NCBI GenBank assembly: GCA_947470805.1
Contig: CANIVU010000023.1
Coordinates: forward strand, 20,674 to 84,673
Length of the DNA stretch: 64,000 bases
Source of the DNA: Acidobacteriota bacterium
GTDB taxonomy: Bacteria > Acidobacteriota > Terriglobia > Bryobacterales > Bryobacteraceae
Direction: 5' to 3'
Shown: positions 8,315-17,554 of the stretch, one piece after another
Layout of the letters: every line of letters starts with the position of its first letter
Numbering within the stretch: the first letter of the stretch is position 1
Translations under genes and position numbers: made by a program
Notes under the pieces: model-generated
Told to the model about the DNA's origin: nothing
The model's database searches: none
What the model saw: the letters and a program-made list of their open reading frames with translations, nothing else

Positions 8315-9569
8315 GTTTGTTGTTGAAGGCGGGGTGACGCTTCGCGGTAGTGTGGAAATCAGCGGCGCGAAGAACTCTGCGCTGCCGGTGTTGGCGGCCT
8401 GTCTACTAACCGAAGAGCCGATGACGCTGCACCGGATCCCCCGGGTGAAGGATATTCGGACCATGATGGACCTGTTGGTCCACATGGGGGCGCAGGTTAC
8501 CGACACCGGCTCCGGGCCGGTCGCGGTGACGGCAGGCAGCCAGCTGCGTCCCGAGGCACCTTATGAAGTGGTGAAGACGATGCGCGCCTCCAGCCTGGTG
8601 CTGGGGCCGCTGGTGGGACGGTTCCGCCGGGCACTGGTTTCCCTGCCCGGGGGCTGCGCCATCGGCGCGCGGCCCATCGACCTGCATATGCGGGGCCTGG
8701 AACAGCTCGGGGCGAAAATTGAACAGACCCACGGCTACATTGAAGCCACGGCGCCGAATGGGCTGCAGGGCGCCGTCGTTCACTTCGACCGCATCACCGT
8801 GACCGGAACTGAGGATATCCTGATGGCCGCCGTGCTGGCCAACGGGGAAACGGTGATCGAAAATGCCGCCCGCGAACCGGAAGTGGTGGATTTGGCCGAT
8901 TTGTTGACCAAGATGGGGGCGCGTATCGAGGGCGCCGGGACATCTACGATCCGGATTCAGGGCGTGAAGGGGCTGCGTGGCGCGGAACATACGATCATTG
9001 CCGACCGCATCGAGGCCGGGACGTTCGCCATCGGGGCCGCCATCACCAGGGGCGATGTGGAATTGGCCGGTTGCGTGCCGGAACATCTGGGGGCGTTGAC
9101 AGCGAAACTACGTCAGGCGGGAGTCATCGTCACAGAAACGGCGCCAGATAAACTGCGGGTGCAAGGCGGGGGGCCGCTGCGGAGCGTCGACATCGTCACG
9201 GAAGAGCACCCGGGCTTCGCCACCGATCTGCAGGCGCAATATATGTCGCTGATGACCCAGGCCGAAGGAATCGCCATCGTCTCCGAGCGCATCTTTGAGA
9301 ACCGGTTCATGCACGTCCCGGAGCTTGTGCGCATGAGCGCCAGCATCCGGATCGACGGCAGACAGGCCATCGTCGCCGGCCCACGCAAGCTGACCGGCGC
9401 CCACGTCATGGCGTCGGACCTGCGCGCCAGCGCGTCCTTGGTGCTGGCCGGGCTGGTTGCCGAAGGGGAGACGATTGTCGACCGGGTTTACCATATGGAT
9501 CGCGGCTACGAACGAATTGAAAGCAAGCTGGCCGGCCTTGGCGCTCGCATTCGGCGTGAACGAAGCTGA
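8307..9569 (+). CDS. murA: UDP-N-acetylglucosamine 1-carboxyvinyltransferase
   Basis: MurA transfers enolpyruvate from PEP to UDP-GlcNAc, the committed step of peptidoglycan synthesis. The 420-residue protein begins [20 protein letters not shown] and has the substrate-binding GAKNSALP. The active-site loop [15 protein letters not shown] has its cysteine at C117, so the fosfomycin-sensitive Cys form is present rather than the Asp variant. Length is normal. The start used here overlaps the murQ stop, which implies translational coupling; the frame extends 8 codons further upstream without supporting motif or ribosome binding site. Confidence 0.95.
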   Translation: MDRFVVEGGVTLRGSVEISGAKNSALPVLAACLLTEEPMTLHRIPRVKDIRTMMDLLVHMGAQVTDTGSGPVAVTAGSQLRPEAPYEVVKTMRASSLVLGPLVGRFRRALVSLPGGCAIGARPIDLHMRGLEQLGAKIEQTHGYIEATAPNGLQGAVVHFDRITVTGTEDILMAAVLANGETVIENAAREPEVVDLADLLTKMGARIEGAGTSTIRIQGVKGLRGAEHTIIADRIEAGTFAIGAAITRGDVELAGCVPEHLGALTAKLRQAGVIVTETAPDKLRVQGGGPLRSVDIVTEEHPGFATDLQAQYMSLMTQAEGIAIVSERIFENRFMHVPELVRMSASIRIDGRQAIVAGPRKLTGAHVMASDLRASASLVLAGLVAEGETIVDRVYHMDRGYERIESKLAGLGARIRRERS

Positions 9570-9591
9570 AATCGGGATCGGAGAATAGACG

Positions 9592-9960
9592 ATGAAACAC
9601 ACACCAGGATTTCTCGCCATTGTCGATGCGGCTCGCGCGAAAGTCATCGAGATGTCGACGGACGAGTACCAGGCGCTGCAGGCCGCCGGCACGCCCCACG
9701 TTCTGATTGACGTCCGCGAAGATGGCGAGTTCGCCGCCGGGCACGCCGCCGGAGCGGTACATTTGGGCAAGGGGATCATCGAACGGGATATTGAAACGAA
9801 GCAACCGGACACCGGTAGTTTACTGGTGCTTTATTGCGGTGGCGGGTACCGTTCGGCGCTCGCCGCGGAAGCGATTCAACGGATGGGCTACACGAACGTT
9901 CGGTCCCTCGCCGGCGGTTGGCGCGCGTGGCGGGAAGCGGGACTCCCGATCGAAAGTTAA
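9592..9960 (+). CDS. Single-domain rhodanese-like protein
   Basis: This 122-residue rhodanese-homology protein belongs to a family that transfers sulfane sulfur through a persulfide on a cysteine. The conserved start of the fold is LIDVREDGEFAAGHAAGAVH. The active-site loop is CGGGYRS with C82, followed by the usual GWRAWREAGLP end. It lies 22 bases after murA on the same strand, but no functional link to cell-wall synthesis is evident. Its last bases overlap the stop of the convergent membrane-protein gene. The sulfur acceptor is unknown. Confidence 0.85.
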   Translation: MKHTPGFLAIVDAARAKVIEMSTDEYQALQAAGTPHVLIDVREDGEFAAGHAAGAVHLGKGIIERDIETKQPDTGSLLVLYCGGGYRSALAAEAIQRMGYTNVRSLAGGWRAWREAGLPIES

Positions 9961-10271
9961 GTGAAAAGGACGAAGTCCAGACTCCGCCAGATCACGTAAA
10001 TCAGGCAAATGCCTTCGATAAACCGGAATATCTTGACCACGCCCGGCGACATGAACTCGAACCGGATCAACATCGCGCAGACGACACCGACGTAAATGAA
10101 ATTCGCTTCAAGGAAATGCCCGCCGGTTTTCTGGTAAAAGACCATCGCCAGATAATAAACCAGCGGCCAATTGCTCTCCGACGCCAGACGCCCGCGGATG
10201 CCAAACAGCCACGCCGTGATCGCGCATGCGACCAGTGCGGCAACTTCGATATCGGTGAACCGAAAGGACAT
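9957..10271 (-). CDS. Small three-to-four-helix membrane protein in the cytochrome operon
   Basis: The 104-residue protein is mostly hydrophobic, with membrane segments near residues 8-25, 37-47, 55-70 and 80-100. I recognise no family. Its ribosome binding site (GAGAGGG) overlaps the stop codon of the large barrel gene, which ends 5 bases upstream, so it is translated as the last gene of the cytochrome-barrel operon. A role in assembly of, or inner-membrane electron input to, that conduit is only an inference. No heme-binding CxxCH or conserved histidine pair is evident. Confidence 0.65.
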   Translation of the reverse strand: MSFRFTDIEVAALVACAITAWLFGIRGRLASESNWPLVYYLAMVFYQKTGGHFLEANFIYVGVVCAMLIRFEFMSPGVVKIFRFIEGICLIYVIWRSLDFVLFT

Positions 10272-10276
10272 CCCTC

Positions 10277-12313
10277 TCAGAAAGAATAGCTCAGACTGAC
10301 ATAGCCCGTGTGAGCCGAGTAGTCCTGGAGCTTGAGCAACCGTTCACTGTAGTCGTAATACTGCCAACCGGCATTCCAACGCAGGTTGCGGTGTAGGACA
10401 ACCGAGACCCGCGCGAGGGGCGACTGGTAGGAAACCGGGAAAACCTGGGCACCGGAAAAGAGAGCCAGCGTAGAAGGGTTCAGCAACACATCGGGCCGCC
10501 CGGACTGGCCCGCCGTCGAACGGCCATCCGCTCGATCCTGCGTCCGCACATAGCCGGCGTAGATATCCACGCGCTTCCGGATCTGGAACTGCGCTCCGCC
10601 ATGGATGGTGTGCAGGTTACTCAGGTAGTAAGAGCGATCGCGTTCCACCAGGTCGAAGCTCGCAAAATACGCCAGACCGGTCAACGTATCCAGGTGGATG
10701 TAGCTGTAGCCGGCATCGAATTGGATCCCGGTCTTCGGCGTCCAACCGCCATTTGCCGACCAACTCCGGCCGGTCGACGAATGAACGAAAAGGGAGGTGG
10801 AGTTGGTGTTGTTAAACGAACGATAGTCAGCGTTGAAGTTGTACTTGGCGACGCGATACTGGAGACGCGCGTTGAGAGCGTGGTAGTCCTTGTCGCTGGT
10901 TGGATAGAAGGGCCTGTCGTTCCGCCCCACTTCCGCGCTAAACGAGATCCGAAGCGGCTTCAGCGGCTGAAGACGCAGGCCGCCCGTACCCGCTTTTTGG
11001 CGATTGAACTGCTCATCCGGACGAACATTGGACGGGAGGGCGAACTCAGTGATTTCAGTGGATCGGATACGGCGTTCTGAATACTGGTAGTTTCCGAAGA
11101 AACCCATCCATTTCTTGGGCTGCCAGGAAGCATCGCTTGTATTGGAGATGTTACGAATCCCCAAATCCTGGAAGGAAACCAGCGAAAGGCCGGCATCCCC
11201 GTTGTTCAACTCCGAATAGCGGCCTTGTCCATTCATCCGCGTATTGTGATAACCGGTCTGGTTAGTGATAGTCCATTTTGTAGTCGGACGCCAAATCAGC
11301 GTGAGATACCCGGTCGTCACGGGACGGCTGCCGGTTCCGGAGAGCAGGATTTGACGGTTGCGCGCCCCGCCAAGACGATCGGTTCCAACAGCGAAGTCAT
11401 CATAGATGAAGTTCCGCTGGCCATCGGAATGGGTGAATTTGCCTTGCACGGTGAAGACATTCGACGTCTCGGCCTGCAAATGGGCTCTCCAATAGGGCGT
11501 GCTGCCGTGCAACGGCTCGTTCCGGCGAATCAGAGAAAGGGTGTTGTTGTCATTGACGTTGGCTCCCGCCGGGGAAACAGGCGTTCCGTAGGCCGTGTCA
11601 TCTTTGAACGCTTCCCAGCCGCGGGTAATCGAGAGCTTCACTTTTCGCCATTCAATGTCCGTTCCTAGCCGATACTCACGCTGGGACCTGCGGATATTGG
11701 AAAGGAAGGTGTATTCGTCTCCACGGGAGTCAAACCACTGTCCGGTCGAGAGGCCTGCACCCCCTTGGCTGTTATTGGAATACCCCATTCGAAAGCGAAT
11801 CTTGCTCTGTGGCAAGAGAGTCAGGTCATGATCCTGCATCTGGCGGTTCGTCGAGAGGAAGTGATTGCCGCCCGAAATCGTCAGTGCCGGATTGAAGTAC
11901 TCATTGGAGCGCCACAACAGGTCGTAGCGATAGAGGGCGTTCTTCTGAGCCCGCAGCGAACTGAACTGGTAGGGATCGTTGCCAAGTCCCCGGACGTCAA
12001 GCAGGAGTTCGTCGAACCACTTCCCCTTCCCGTCTCGCGAATGGACACCCAGACTGCCGCCCAAAAGGCGGATCCCGTTCCCCATATTCACATCACTGCG
12101 ATACTTCCCGATGTTGCCGTCGACCGAATTGAAACGGTATCCGATTTCCCAGGAGTTCGTGATGTTGTAGTCGCCAACAGTATCGCCGCGCGGGCTGCCC
12201 GCCTGCTGGGGAGTTGGCGCAACAACGGGTTGCCCGGACAGGTTCGAAAGGCTAAGGAAAAGGAGAAGGCCGGTCGTCTGAATACTCCGGCAGGATTGGA
12301 GTAGGTCTCTCAT
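10277..12313 (-). CDS. MtrB/PioB-like outer-membrane beta-barrel protein
   Basis: A protein of about 678 residues begins with a signal peptide (MRDLLQSCRSIQTTGLLLFL). It consists of alternating short strands rich in Tyr, Arg, Asn and Ser, and ends in an aromatic residue (SLSYSF), as outer-membrane barrels do. The start ATG overlaps the stop of the decaheme cytochrome gene (ATGA), which overrides the much longer upstream open frame. Size, character and coupling to a decaheme cytochrome match the MtrB/PioB family, which sheathes a cytochrome wire across the outer membrane. There is no CxxC pair near the N-terminus as in Shewanella MtrB. The family assignment is by pattern and context. Confidence 0.7.
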   Translation of the reverse strand: MRDLLQSCRSIQTTGLLLFLSLSNLSGQPVVAPTPQQAGSPRGDTVGDYNITNSWEIGYRFNSVDGNIGKYRSDVNMGNGIRLLGGSLGVHSRDGKGKWFDELLLDVRGLGNDPYQFSSLRAQKNALYRYDLLWRSNEYFNPALTISGGNHFLSTNRQMQDHDLTLLPQSKIRFRMGYSNNSQGGAGLSTGQWFDSRGDEYTFLSNIRRSQREYRLGTDIEWRKVKLSITRGWEAFKDDTAYGTPVSPAGANVNDNNTLSLIRRNEPLHGSTPYWRAHLQAETSNVFTVQGKFTHSDGQRNFIYDDFAVGTDRLGGARNRQILLSGTGSRPVTTGYLTLIWRPTTKWTITNQTGYHNTRMNGQGRYSELNNGDAGLSLVSFQDLGIRNISNTSDASWQPKKWMGFFGNYQYSERRIRSTEITEFALPSNVRPDEQFNRQKAGTGGLRLQPLKPLRISFSAEVGRNDRPFYPTSDKDYHALNARLQYRVAKYNFNADYRSFNNTNSTSLFVHSSTGRSWSANGGWTPKTGIQFDAGYSYIHLDTLTGLAYFASFDLVERDRSYYLSNLHTIHGGAQFQIRKRVDIYAGYVRTQDRADGRSTAGQSGRPDVLLNPSTLALFSGAQVFPVSYQSPLARVSVVLHRNLRWNAGWQYYDYSERLLKLQDYSAHTGYVSLSYSF

Positions 12314-13266
12314 CGCAAGAAGGTCCTGTCGGCGTTGGAGCCATGAATTCGAACGTGGCAAGTCGTGCAGTTTCGGTACCGCGGGTCGGCCATATTGTGC
12401 GACGCCGACTGGGTAGCCACGCCGTCCGCCTGACGGCCGAAACTCCCGGCACCGTTGTGGCATTCCAGACAGACTGTCAGGATAACCGGACGTTTCAGCA
12501 GCCTGGAGTTTACCGAGCCATGGGGAGAGTGACAGCTTTCGCACCCGTCCACACGAACCGCGGCGTGTTCGTACAGGAAGGGGCCCCGCTTATCGACATG
12601 GCACTTCAAACAAGCCTGCTCGTTATTCAAACCCGTATCAACGAGATGAGGACGTCGCCCCATCTTCCAGGTCGCCGGGTTCGTTCCATGAGGATTGTGG
12701 CAGTCAGAACAAGACATGAAACCTTCATTGACCCGGTGCTTGGAAGGAAGGGAGAATTGCGCTCTCACGTCGTTGTGACAGCCATAACAGACGTCAGCCT
12801 GGCGCTTGCTTAGCAGATTGCGGTTCGACTCAGACTGATGGATCGAATGGCACGATGTGCAAACGACGTTGGCTTGTGTGTGATTACTGCGCCGTATATT
12901 CGCCCGGTTCTGGTCTTTGGAATGGCACCGCAGACAGGTATCGAGGGCTTGCCCCGGAGTCATCTGGGAGAACGCGCCAATCGAGTCCTTCCCGCCTTTA
13001 GCCTCCACGTGTTTCTTACCCGGACCATGGCAACCTTCGCAACCGGCCTTATCGATTGGCGTGTTAGGAAGGACAGCGGTCTTGTTGTGGGGGTTTCGAA
13101 AAAACTGAAGCGCCACATTCGGGTGGCAGGTACGACATGCATTGCTGCCGGCATAGGCATCGTTGGCCGTGGCCGTTTTCGCAGCTGCGGGCTGGGCCGC
13201 CATGTCGTGGACACCCAACACAGCGAACAGCAAAAAACTCAGGGGGATGGCGCGGAGAAGAAACAT
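12310..13266 (-). CDS. DmsE/MtrA-type decaheme c-type cytochrome
   Basis: The 318-residue exported protein has a signal peptide and exactly ten CxxCH heme-binding motifs, from CRTCH (residue 44) to CTTCH (about residue 300): CRTCH, CEGCH, CLRCH, CTSCH, CYGCH, CSDCH, CLKCH, CESCH, CLECH and CTTCH. Ten hemes in about 320 residues is the size and heme count of the MtrA/DmsE/PioA family, periplasmic electron wires that plug into an MtrB-type barrel. The adjoining downstream gene, sharing ATGA, is such a barrel. No MtrC/OmcA-like surface cytochrome or CymA-like quinol oxidase is in view. Confidence 0.88.
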   Translation of the reverse strand: MFLLRAIPLSFLLFAVLGVHDMAAQPAAAKTATANDAYAGSNACRTCHPNVALQFFRNPHNKTAVLPNTPIDKAGCEGCHGPGKKHVEAKGGKDSIGAFSQMTPGQALDTCLRCHSKDQNRANIRRSNHTQANVVCTSCHSIHQSESNRNLLSKRQADVCYGCHNDVRAQFSLPSKHRVNEGFMSCSDCHNPHGTNPATWKMGRRPHLVDTGLNNEQACLKCHVDKRGPFLYEHAAVRVDGCESCHSPHGSVNSRLLKRPVILTVCLECHNGAGSFGRQADGVATQSASHNMADPRYRNCTTCHVRIHGSNADRTFLR

Positions 13267-13363
13267 GAGCGTACGTCTTTACTATACGAAGCGGAAAACG
13301 GTCACTGGTGTGAAATCTTACTGACGAGTAGAGGAACAGCGAGGAGGGGACCAGAGGCGGGAA

Positions 13364-13395
13364 GGGGCTCGCACTGACAGTCGGCGGCGAGCCCC
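13364..13395 (-). terminator. Hairpin after the small barrel gene
   Basis: A 9-bp stem (GGGGCTCGC with GCGAGCCCC) and 14-base loop lie between the small barrel gene and the decaheme cytochrome gene. No T-tract follows, so it may be an attenuating hairpin rather than a full terminator. Confidence 0.4.
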
Positions 13396-13416
13396 AGTCA
13401 AAAAGGAGACGGTCGA

Positions 13417-14085
13417 TTAGAAGAGAACACTCAAACCGGCGGTTGGGGCGAAATTCTGAATCCAGCCGTCGCCGCCACTGCCACGATTCGGGGCGATCAC
13501 TTTCTTGGGGAACCGGGTCATGTTGTCCCGGAACTCCAGCCGGAGCAGGACTTTGTCGGTGAGTTGCATTTTGACACCGACACCGAATGTGATCAGCCCG
13601 GTCAGTTCAGTCGTGCGACTGAGTACCGCGATCTGGCTGAGAGCCTGAAACGCTCGTTCTTCGCCAGTCCCGCGGAACATCTTGACGCCACCGCCGGCGA
13701 GGACAAATGGGCGCACCCGGGATTGGCTATCCGTAAAGTGGAAATGCACATCATAGTGAACTGCATGGGACTCGCCGCCAAAGGTAGCCTTCGCGCCGGA
13801 GCCTTCCAGCTTCATATCATTTCGGAGGAAATCGTATCGGATTTCTCCGGAAAGTTTCGGGTACATGTGGTGGCCAAGCCAGGCACTTGCGCCGATTCCC
13901 GTGTCGAATCCCGCATCGGCGTTACCGGCGGTCGACGTAAACGTTTTCTTGTCGTAGAAGCTGCCGACGACGCCACCGCCAAACTCGTAGCGAGGACCGG
14001 CGGGCTGTCCTTGGGCCCAACTCAGGGTGGCCGGCGACAACATCAGGAACGTGAGGGTGATTTTCTGGGCAAGCGAATTTCGCAT
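13417..14085 (-). CDS. Outer-membrane beta-barrel (OmpA/Omp-like) protein
   Basis: This 222-residue protein has a signal peptide (about residues 1-27, ending in SWAQG) and a body of alternating strands: YEFGGGVVGSFYD, ASAWLGHHMYP and SGEIRYDFLR. It ends in Phe (AGLSVLF), typical of an eight-stranded outer-membrane barrel. It has no peptidoglycan-binding OmpA C-terminal domain. It lies upstream of the decaheme cytochrome gene with about 150 bases and a hairpin between, so it may or may not be co-transcribed. The cargo or function is unknown. Confidence 0.72.
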   Translation of the reverse strand: MRNSLAQKITLTFLMLSPATLSWAQGQPAGPRYEFGGGVVGSFYDKKTFTSTAGNADAGFDTGIGASAWLGHHMYPKLSGEIRYDFLRNDMKLEGSGAKATFGGESHAVHYDVHFHFTDSQSRVRPFVLAGGGVKMFRGTGEERAFQALSQIAVLSRTTELTGLITFGVGVKMQLTDKVLLRLEFRDNMTRFPKKVIAPNRGSGGDGWIQNFAPTAGLSVLF

Positions 14086-14133
14086 AGCAATCTTCTATCG
14101 ACGGATTCCCGAGTGAGCTTTACCCAAAATCAA

Positions 14134-14165
14134 AACGCCGCGGAGAAAATATTCTCCGCGGCGTT
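14134..14165 (-). terminator. Intrinsic terminator of the propeller-protein gene
   Basis: A perfect 14-bp stem (AACGCCGCGGAGAA and its complement) with a 4-base loop is followed on the minus strand by TTTTGATTTT. It lies 26 bases past the stop codon of the gene at 14191-17208. Confidence 0.8.
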
Positions 14166-14190
14166 CTGAGGGAAACGTCCCTTTGTACGA

Positions 14191-17100
14191 CTATTCCACA
14201 ACGCGAACCGGCACGCTTGTCCCTTGACCACCCTGTGAGACGTTCAATGGGATGTCAAACCCCGTTGGCGTATTACGAGGCACTCTGGCGTTGATCTGGT
14301 AGACGCCGACCTGCCCGGGAGCCAGACCGGCAAATTCCACAGCCAGAGCGACCCCTCCGAGGCGAACAGCCGGCGCTATCAACGGCGTCGCGATGGGGTT
14401 GGATCCACCAGGGAACCCCGCTTCAACCGCGGGAGACGTATTCCCCATCCCCGTGAGGTAAATCGAAATCACGTCGTCTCGGTGAATCGGATTAGACACC
14501 GTCACGATCTCATTGTTCCTGGCGCGCACCACGGCCGGCAGCTGCGATTCGGGGCCATTCGTCCCCGAGCGGAAGATGCTCGGTGCCGCGGGCAGAATCG
14601 TCAGATTGAAATTGTCACTTACGCCTCCCGGAGTACGAAGGATTAGGGTGACATTCCCATCCACTTGATAGGGAATCTGCGCGTTAATCTGCTCGCCTGA
14701 TGCAAACAACATGGGCACCGGGACACCGTTAACCGTCAGACAACTCTCACCGAGCGCGGTCGGGAGTGGCGTGGTGCTGCTCGCCTGGCTGACCGGACTC
14801 AGGTTGCTACCAATCAGCGAGATCAGACTTCCCGGTGCGGTGTTCTGCGAGAAATCCGCTGCGTTCACAATCCGGTCAATGCGAGGAGGCGCCACCGCTT
14901 GGTCGTAATTCCAAGGAAGGACAGTGACCCCGCTCGTCGTTAGGCTGACAATCGCTTGCCGGCCATACAGCGGAGCCAGGGTGCGCGTGAACGGACGGGC
15001 CGTATCACTGAGCAAGGGGGCCTCCGCCATGCGCGTCGAGCGAATCGCATTGGTGCTACCAGGGTCAACCCGCTGAATGATCCCGGGGCTTTGGGCATTC
15101 GGCGCGGTGGTCCGGAAACCTGCCTGGTCGACGAAAGCGAACCCGGAGCTTGTCCCTGACGAGGTCTCAAGTTGCCGCGAAGGCACCAAAGACGCATTCA
15201 AGAGAAGGTTGCCGACCACATACTGATCGAAATTCGAGGCGGCGTAAGCGCCGCTCAACGAGGTACCTTCCTTCCTCGAAATCGTAAAGGTATCAACATT
15301 GGCGTTATAGAGCATCAGGGTGCCGTCCGCCTGGGTGGCCAGGATTGAGGAGCCGTTTCCACTCGCGATGAGCGTCGTGCTGATATTGACTTCATTCTTG
15401 AAGATACCGAGCGTCGGCAGCGTACTCGCCGAACGGCTTAGCAGATCCACGCGATCAATAGTATGCACTGGACCGGCGACGCGGCAGGCCGCAAGAGTGG
15501 CGCGCCCGGAACTGGCGACGGAACGGGGATAGTGGCCGAACGGCATTCGGACGGGAGTGCCAGGCTGGAGAGTCTCGAGGTCAAACATACTGATAATCTG
15601 CGAGTTATCATGTCCAACCATCAGCCATCGGCGGTCAAAAGAAATCGCCATCTGAGTCGGCGTGTTTCCGGTCTTCAGCGTTGCGATCAGCGAGTAGCTC
15701 GATCCATCAAAGACCAGAACCTGGTTCTTGTCCTGGCGGAGCACAAAGAAGCGATCTCGCGAGGGATCAGCAATTAGGTCAACGAGTTGACCAGGGACGT
15801 TCACGAACATACCCCGCTGATCTGGCTCTTTATTGTTGATTAACACGCGGATCGTTCCGGTAACGTTGACGGCCGACGAAGAAGAAATATCAATCGTTCC
15901 AGTCGTTGTTCCCTTCGAATTCTGAAACAACGTGGGATCGACGCGCACGGTAACGGTCGCGGGTGTAACACCGGATGACGGACTGACAGTTACACCAGCT
16001 AATCGTGAGTTCAACTGAAAAGCAGTCCGGTTTCCACCGGGATCCAGAATCGTGATCTGCTGCGTTCCGACTTGACGGTCGCAGAAGTTTCCGCGGAACG
16101 AGACATCTTCAGCGGACGAGACAACACGAGGCAACTCAGAGAGTCGGCCAATTGGAATAATCGTAACGCCACTTTCCGATACCGCATACATAGTGCTCCC
16201 ATCACCTGACAACAGGCTCCGCCCGGAGAGATTTTCGGGCAGAATGAGTCGCTCCAGAACGGTCAGGTTCTCAGGGTCGAGAATCTGCAGTTGCGGGGTG
16301 GCGGCCGAGCCACTAGTCGCCGCTCCAGTGCGTGTCATCTGGGCGTAAACAAGGTTTCGCTCGTTGTCAAAAACGTGGGAGCCGATGTTTAAGACGCCGG
16401 CCGGATCCGGGAATTGCGCAACGAGTGAGCCAGCCAAATCTCCTAGGGCCCAGCCAGCCAGATGGAGAGAACCGTCTCGGTTTACGCTGACGACACGGGG
16501 GCCGAGGGGCGGTGTCGAAGTAGCCTGAAAGGCGCTCAGGCGCCGCGCATCCACGTCATAGCGAAACTCCAGAGTCAGGTTATCGGTCGCCCCACCAGCC
16601 AGAATGCCGAAAATTCGCGCTCCGTCGCCTGAAGGCGCCATCGAACTCGCGACGATGTTTGCGGGAACGTTCCCAGCGGCGACAGGAAGCGCCTTCGCCG
16701 TAATGCCTGGGATCGTTTCGAGTGTTTGAGTCGTTCCTGTCGCAGGGTCTAAAAGCAGGAACTCCGTTGTCGTCACGATCAGCGCACGACCATCAATACC
16801 GAACGCCACACCCAGCGGAGCGGACCCAAGAGCGAACGTCTGCCGCCCGTTGGAAATCAAATCGATAATCGTCAAAGCGTTGGTCGGCGTGTTCGGTGCC
16901 TGAAAATTCCCATAATGCGTAATGACGAGAAATCGCCCATCCGGCGATAGAGCCAACGCACCCGGGTTCGGAGCCACATTGATCGACGTTTGGATACGAC
17001 CGTCGCCCAGCGACATTACTTCGATCCTGTTCGCCGTAAAGTTGGCAACATAGAGGACACGCCGGGACTCATCGAGCGCAATGTCGGAGGCATTACCGCC

Positions 17101-17208
17101 AATGGCAACAACTTTTCCGACACTTGCCCCCCAGACCGGTGCCGCCAACGATCCGAGCAAAACGGCCCACAAACAGACATACTTATTGAGGCTGACTTTC
17201 GCTGACAT
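14191..17208 (-). CDS. Secreted beta-propeller protein with TIGR03437-type C-terminal domain
   Basis: The 1005-residue exported protein has a signal peptide (ending PVWGA). Its N-terminal half contains YVTN-type propeller repeats such as RRVLYVANFTANRIEVMSL and PGALALSPDGRFLVI, with a central Ig-like stretch near residues 375-460. Its last 230 residues match the Solibacter-type C-terminal domain, beginning IVNAADF and continuing APGSLISLIGSNLSP, NGVPVPMLFASGEQINAQIPY and GQVGVYQINARVP. Such proteins are numerous in Solibacter-like acidobacteria, and their role is unknown; cell-surface or matrix binding is usually assumed. A terminator follows it. It has no sorting signal of the PEP-CTERM type. 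Confidence 0.85.
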   Translation of the reverse strand: MSAKVSLNKYVCLWAVLLGSLAAPVWGASVGKVVAIGGNASDIALDESRRVLYVANFTANRIEVMSLGDGRIQTSINVAPNPGALALSPDGRFLVITHYGNFQAPNTPTNALTIIDLISNGRQTFALGSAPLGVAFGIDGRALIVTTTEFLLLDPATGTTQTLETIPGITAKALPVAAGNVPANIVASSMAPSGDGARIFGILAGGATDNLTLEFRYDVDARRLSAFQATSTPPLGPRVVSVNRDGSLHLAGWALGDLAGSLVAQFPDPAGVLNIGSHVFDNERNLVYAQMTRTGAATSGSAATPQLQILDPENLTVLERLILPENLSGRSLLSGDGSTMYAVSESGVTIIPIGRLSELPRVVSSAEDVSFRGNFCDRQVGTQQITILDPGGNRTAFQLNSRLAGVTVSPSSGVTPATVTVRVDPTLFQNSKGTTTGTIDISSSSAVNVTGTIRVLINNKEPDQRGMFVNVPGQLVDLIADPSRDRFFVLRQDKNQVLVFDGSSYSLIATLKTGNTPTQMAISFDRRWLMVGHDNSQIISMFDLETLQPGTPVRMPFGHYPRSVASSGRATLAACRVAGPVHTIDRVDLLSRSASTLPTLGIFKNEVNISTTLIASGNGSSILATQADGTLMLYNANVDTFTISRKEGTSLSGAYAASNFDQYVVGNLLLNASLVPSRQLETSSGTSSGFAFVDQAGFRTTAPNAQSPGIIQRVDPGSTNAIRSTRMAEAPLLSDTARPFTRTLAPLYGRQAIVSLTTSGVTVLPWNYDQAVAPPRIDRIVNAADFSQNTAPGSLISLIGSNLSPVSQASSTTPLPTALGESCLTVNGVPVPMLFASGEQINAQIPYQVDGNVTLILRTPGGVSDNFNLTILPAAPSIFRSGTNGPESQLPAVVRARNNEIVTVSNPIHRDDVISIYLTGMGNTSPAVEAGFPGGSNPIATPLIAPAVRLGGVALAVEFAGLAPGQVGVYQINARVPRNTPTGFDIPLNVSQGGQGTSVPVRVVE

Positions 17209-17384
17209 ATCTTTTCCGCTTCCTTACGAATTTTTTCTGACGCCCAATGCGTGATCCAGTCCTGCACTTCCGGCCGGATATGAGCTCGCGATCCCTCGCC
17301 GCTCTATTTCTTCGCAATCGGGTATTGCGCGCCTTCCTGGTCGAGTCGCAATTAACGGCGGATCGCCGTTAATTGACGATGCGA
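17209..17384. other. Intergenic region holding a palindrome, no gene seen
   Basis: This gap holds the promoter region of the propeller-protein gene and the palindrome that follows the 31-residue peptide gene. No further coding or RNA feature is supported. Confidence 0.4.
17350..17374 (-). terminator. Palindrome ending the Tad operon
   Basis: An 11-bp perfect stem (AATTAACGGCG with CGCCGTTAATT) around a 3-base loop lies 10 bases past the stop of the small peptide gene. It probably terminates the Tad transcript, although only AT-rich sequence and no true T-run follows. Confidence 0.5.
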
Positions 17385-17480
17385 CTACTCTTCTTCAGTC
17401 TTCCGGCGGCGCAACACGATTACGCCGAGGAACAACGCCGCCATAGCGGCACAAACTATACGAACCATATTCGAATCCAT
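17385..17480 (-). CDS. 31-residue single-span membrane peptide at the end of the Tad operon
   Basis: A short open frame encodes MDSNMVRIVCAAMAALFLGV followed by IVLRRRKTEEE. It is one hydrophobic helix (about residues 7-23) followed by a basic then acidic tail, which predicts a single inner-membrane span with a cytoplasmic C-terminus. A strong ribosome binding site (AAGGAG) with good spacing supports translation. It starts 74 bases after tadC and is followed by a palindrome, so it is probably the last cistron of the Tad operon. It lacks the Gly-x4-Glu-Tyr motif of Flp pilins and is too short for TadE. The function is unknown. Confidence 0.55.
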   Translation of the reverse strand: MDSNMVRIVCAAMAALFLGVIVLRRRKTEEE

Positions 17481-17554
17481 AACTTACTCTCCTTAAGTGA
17501 ATTAAATCTCCGGCAAAAACGCCGGTCTCATTGGTACTCTGTCCGTCGAGTGCC

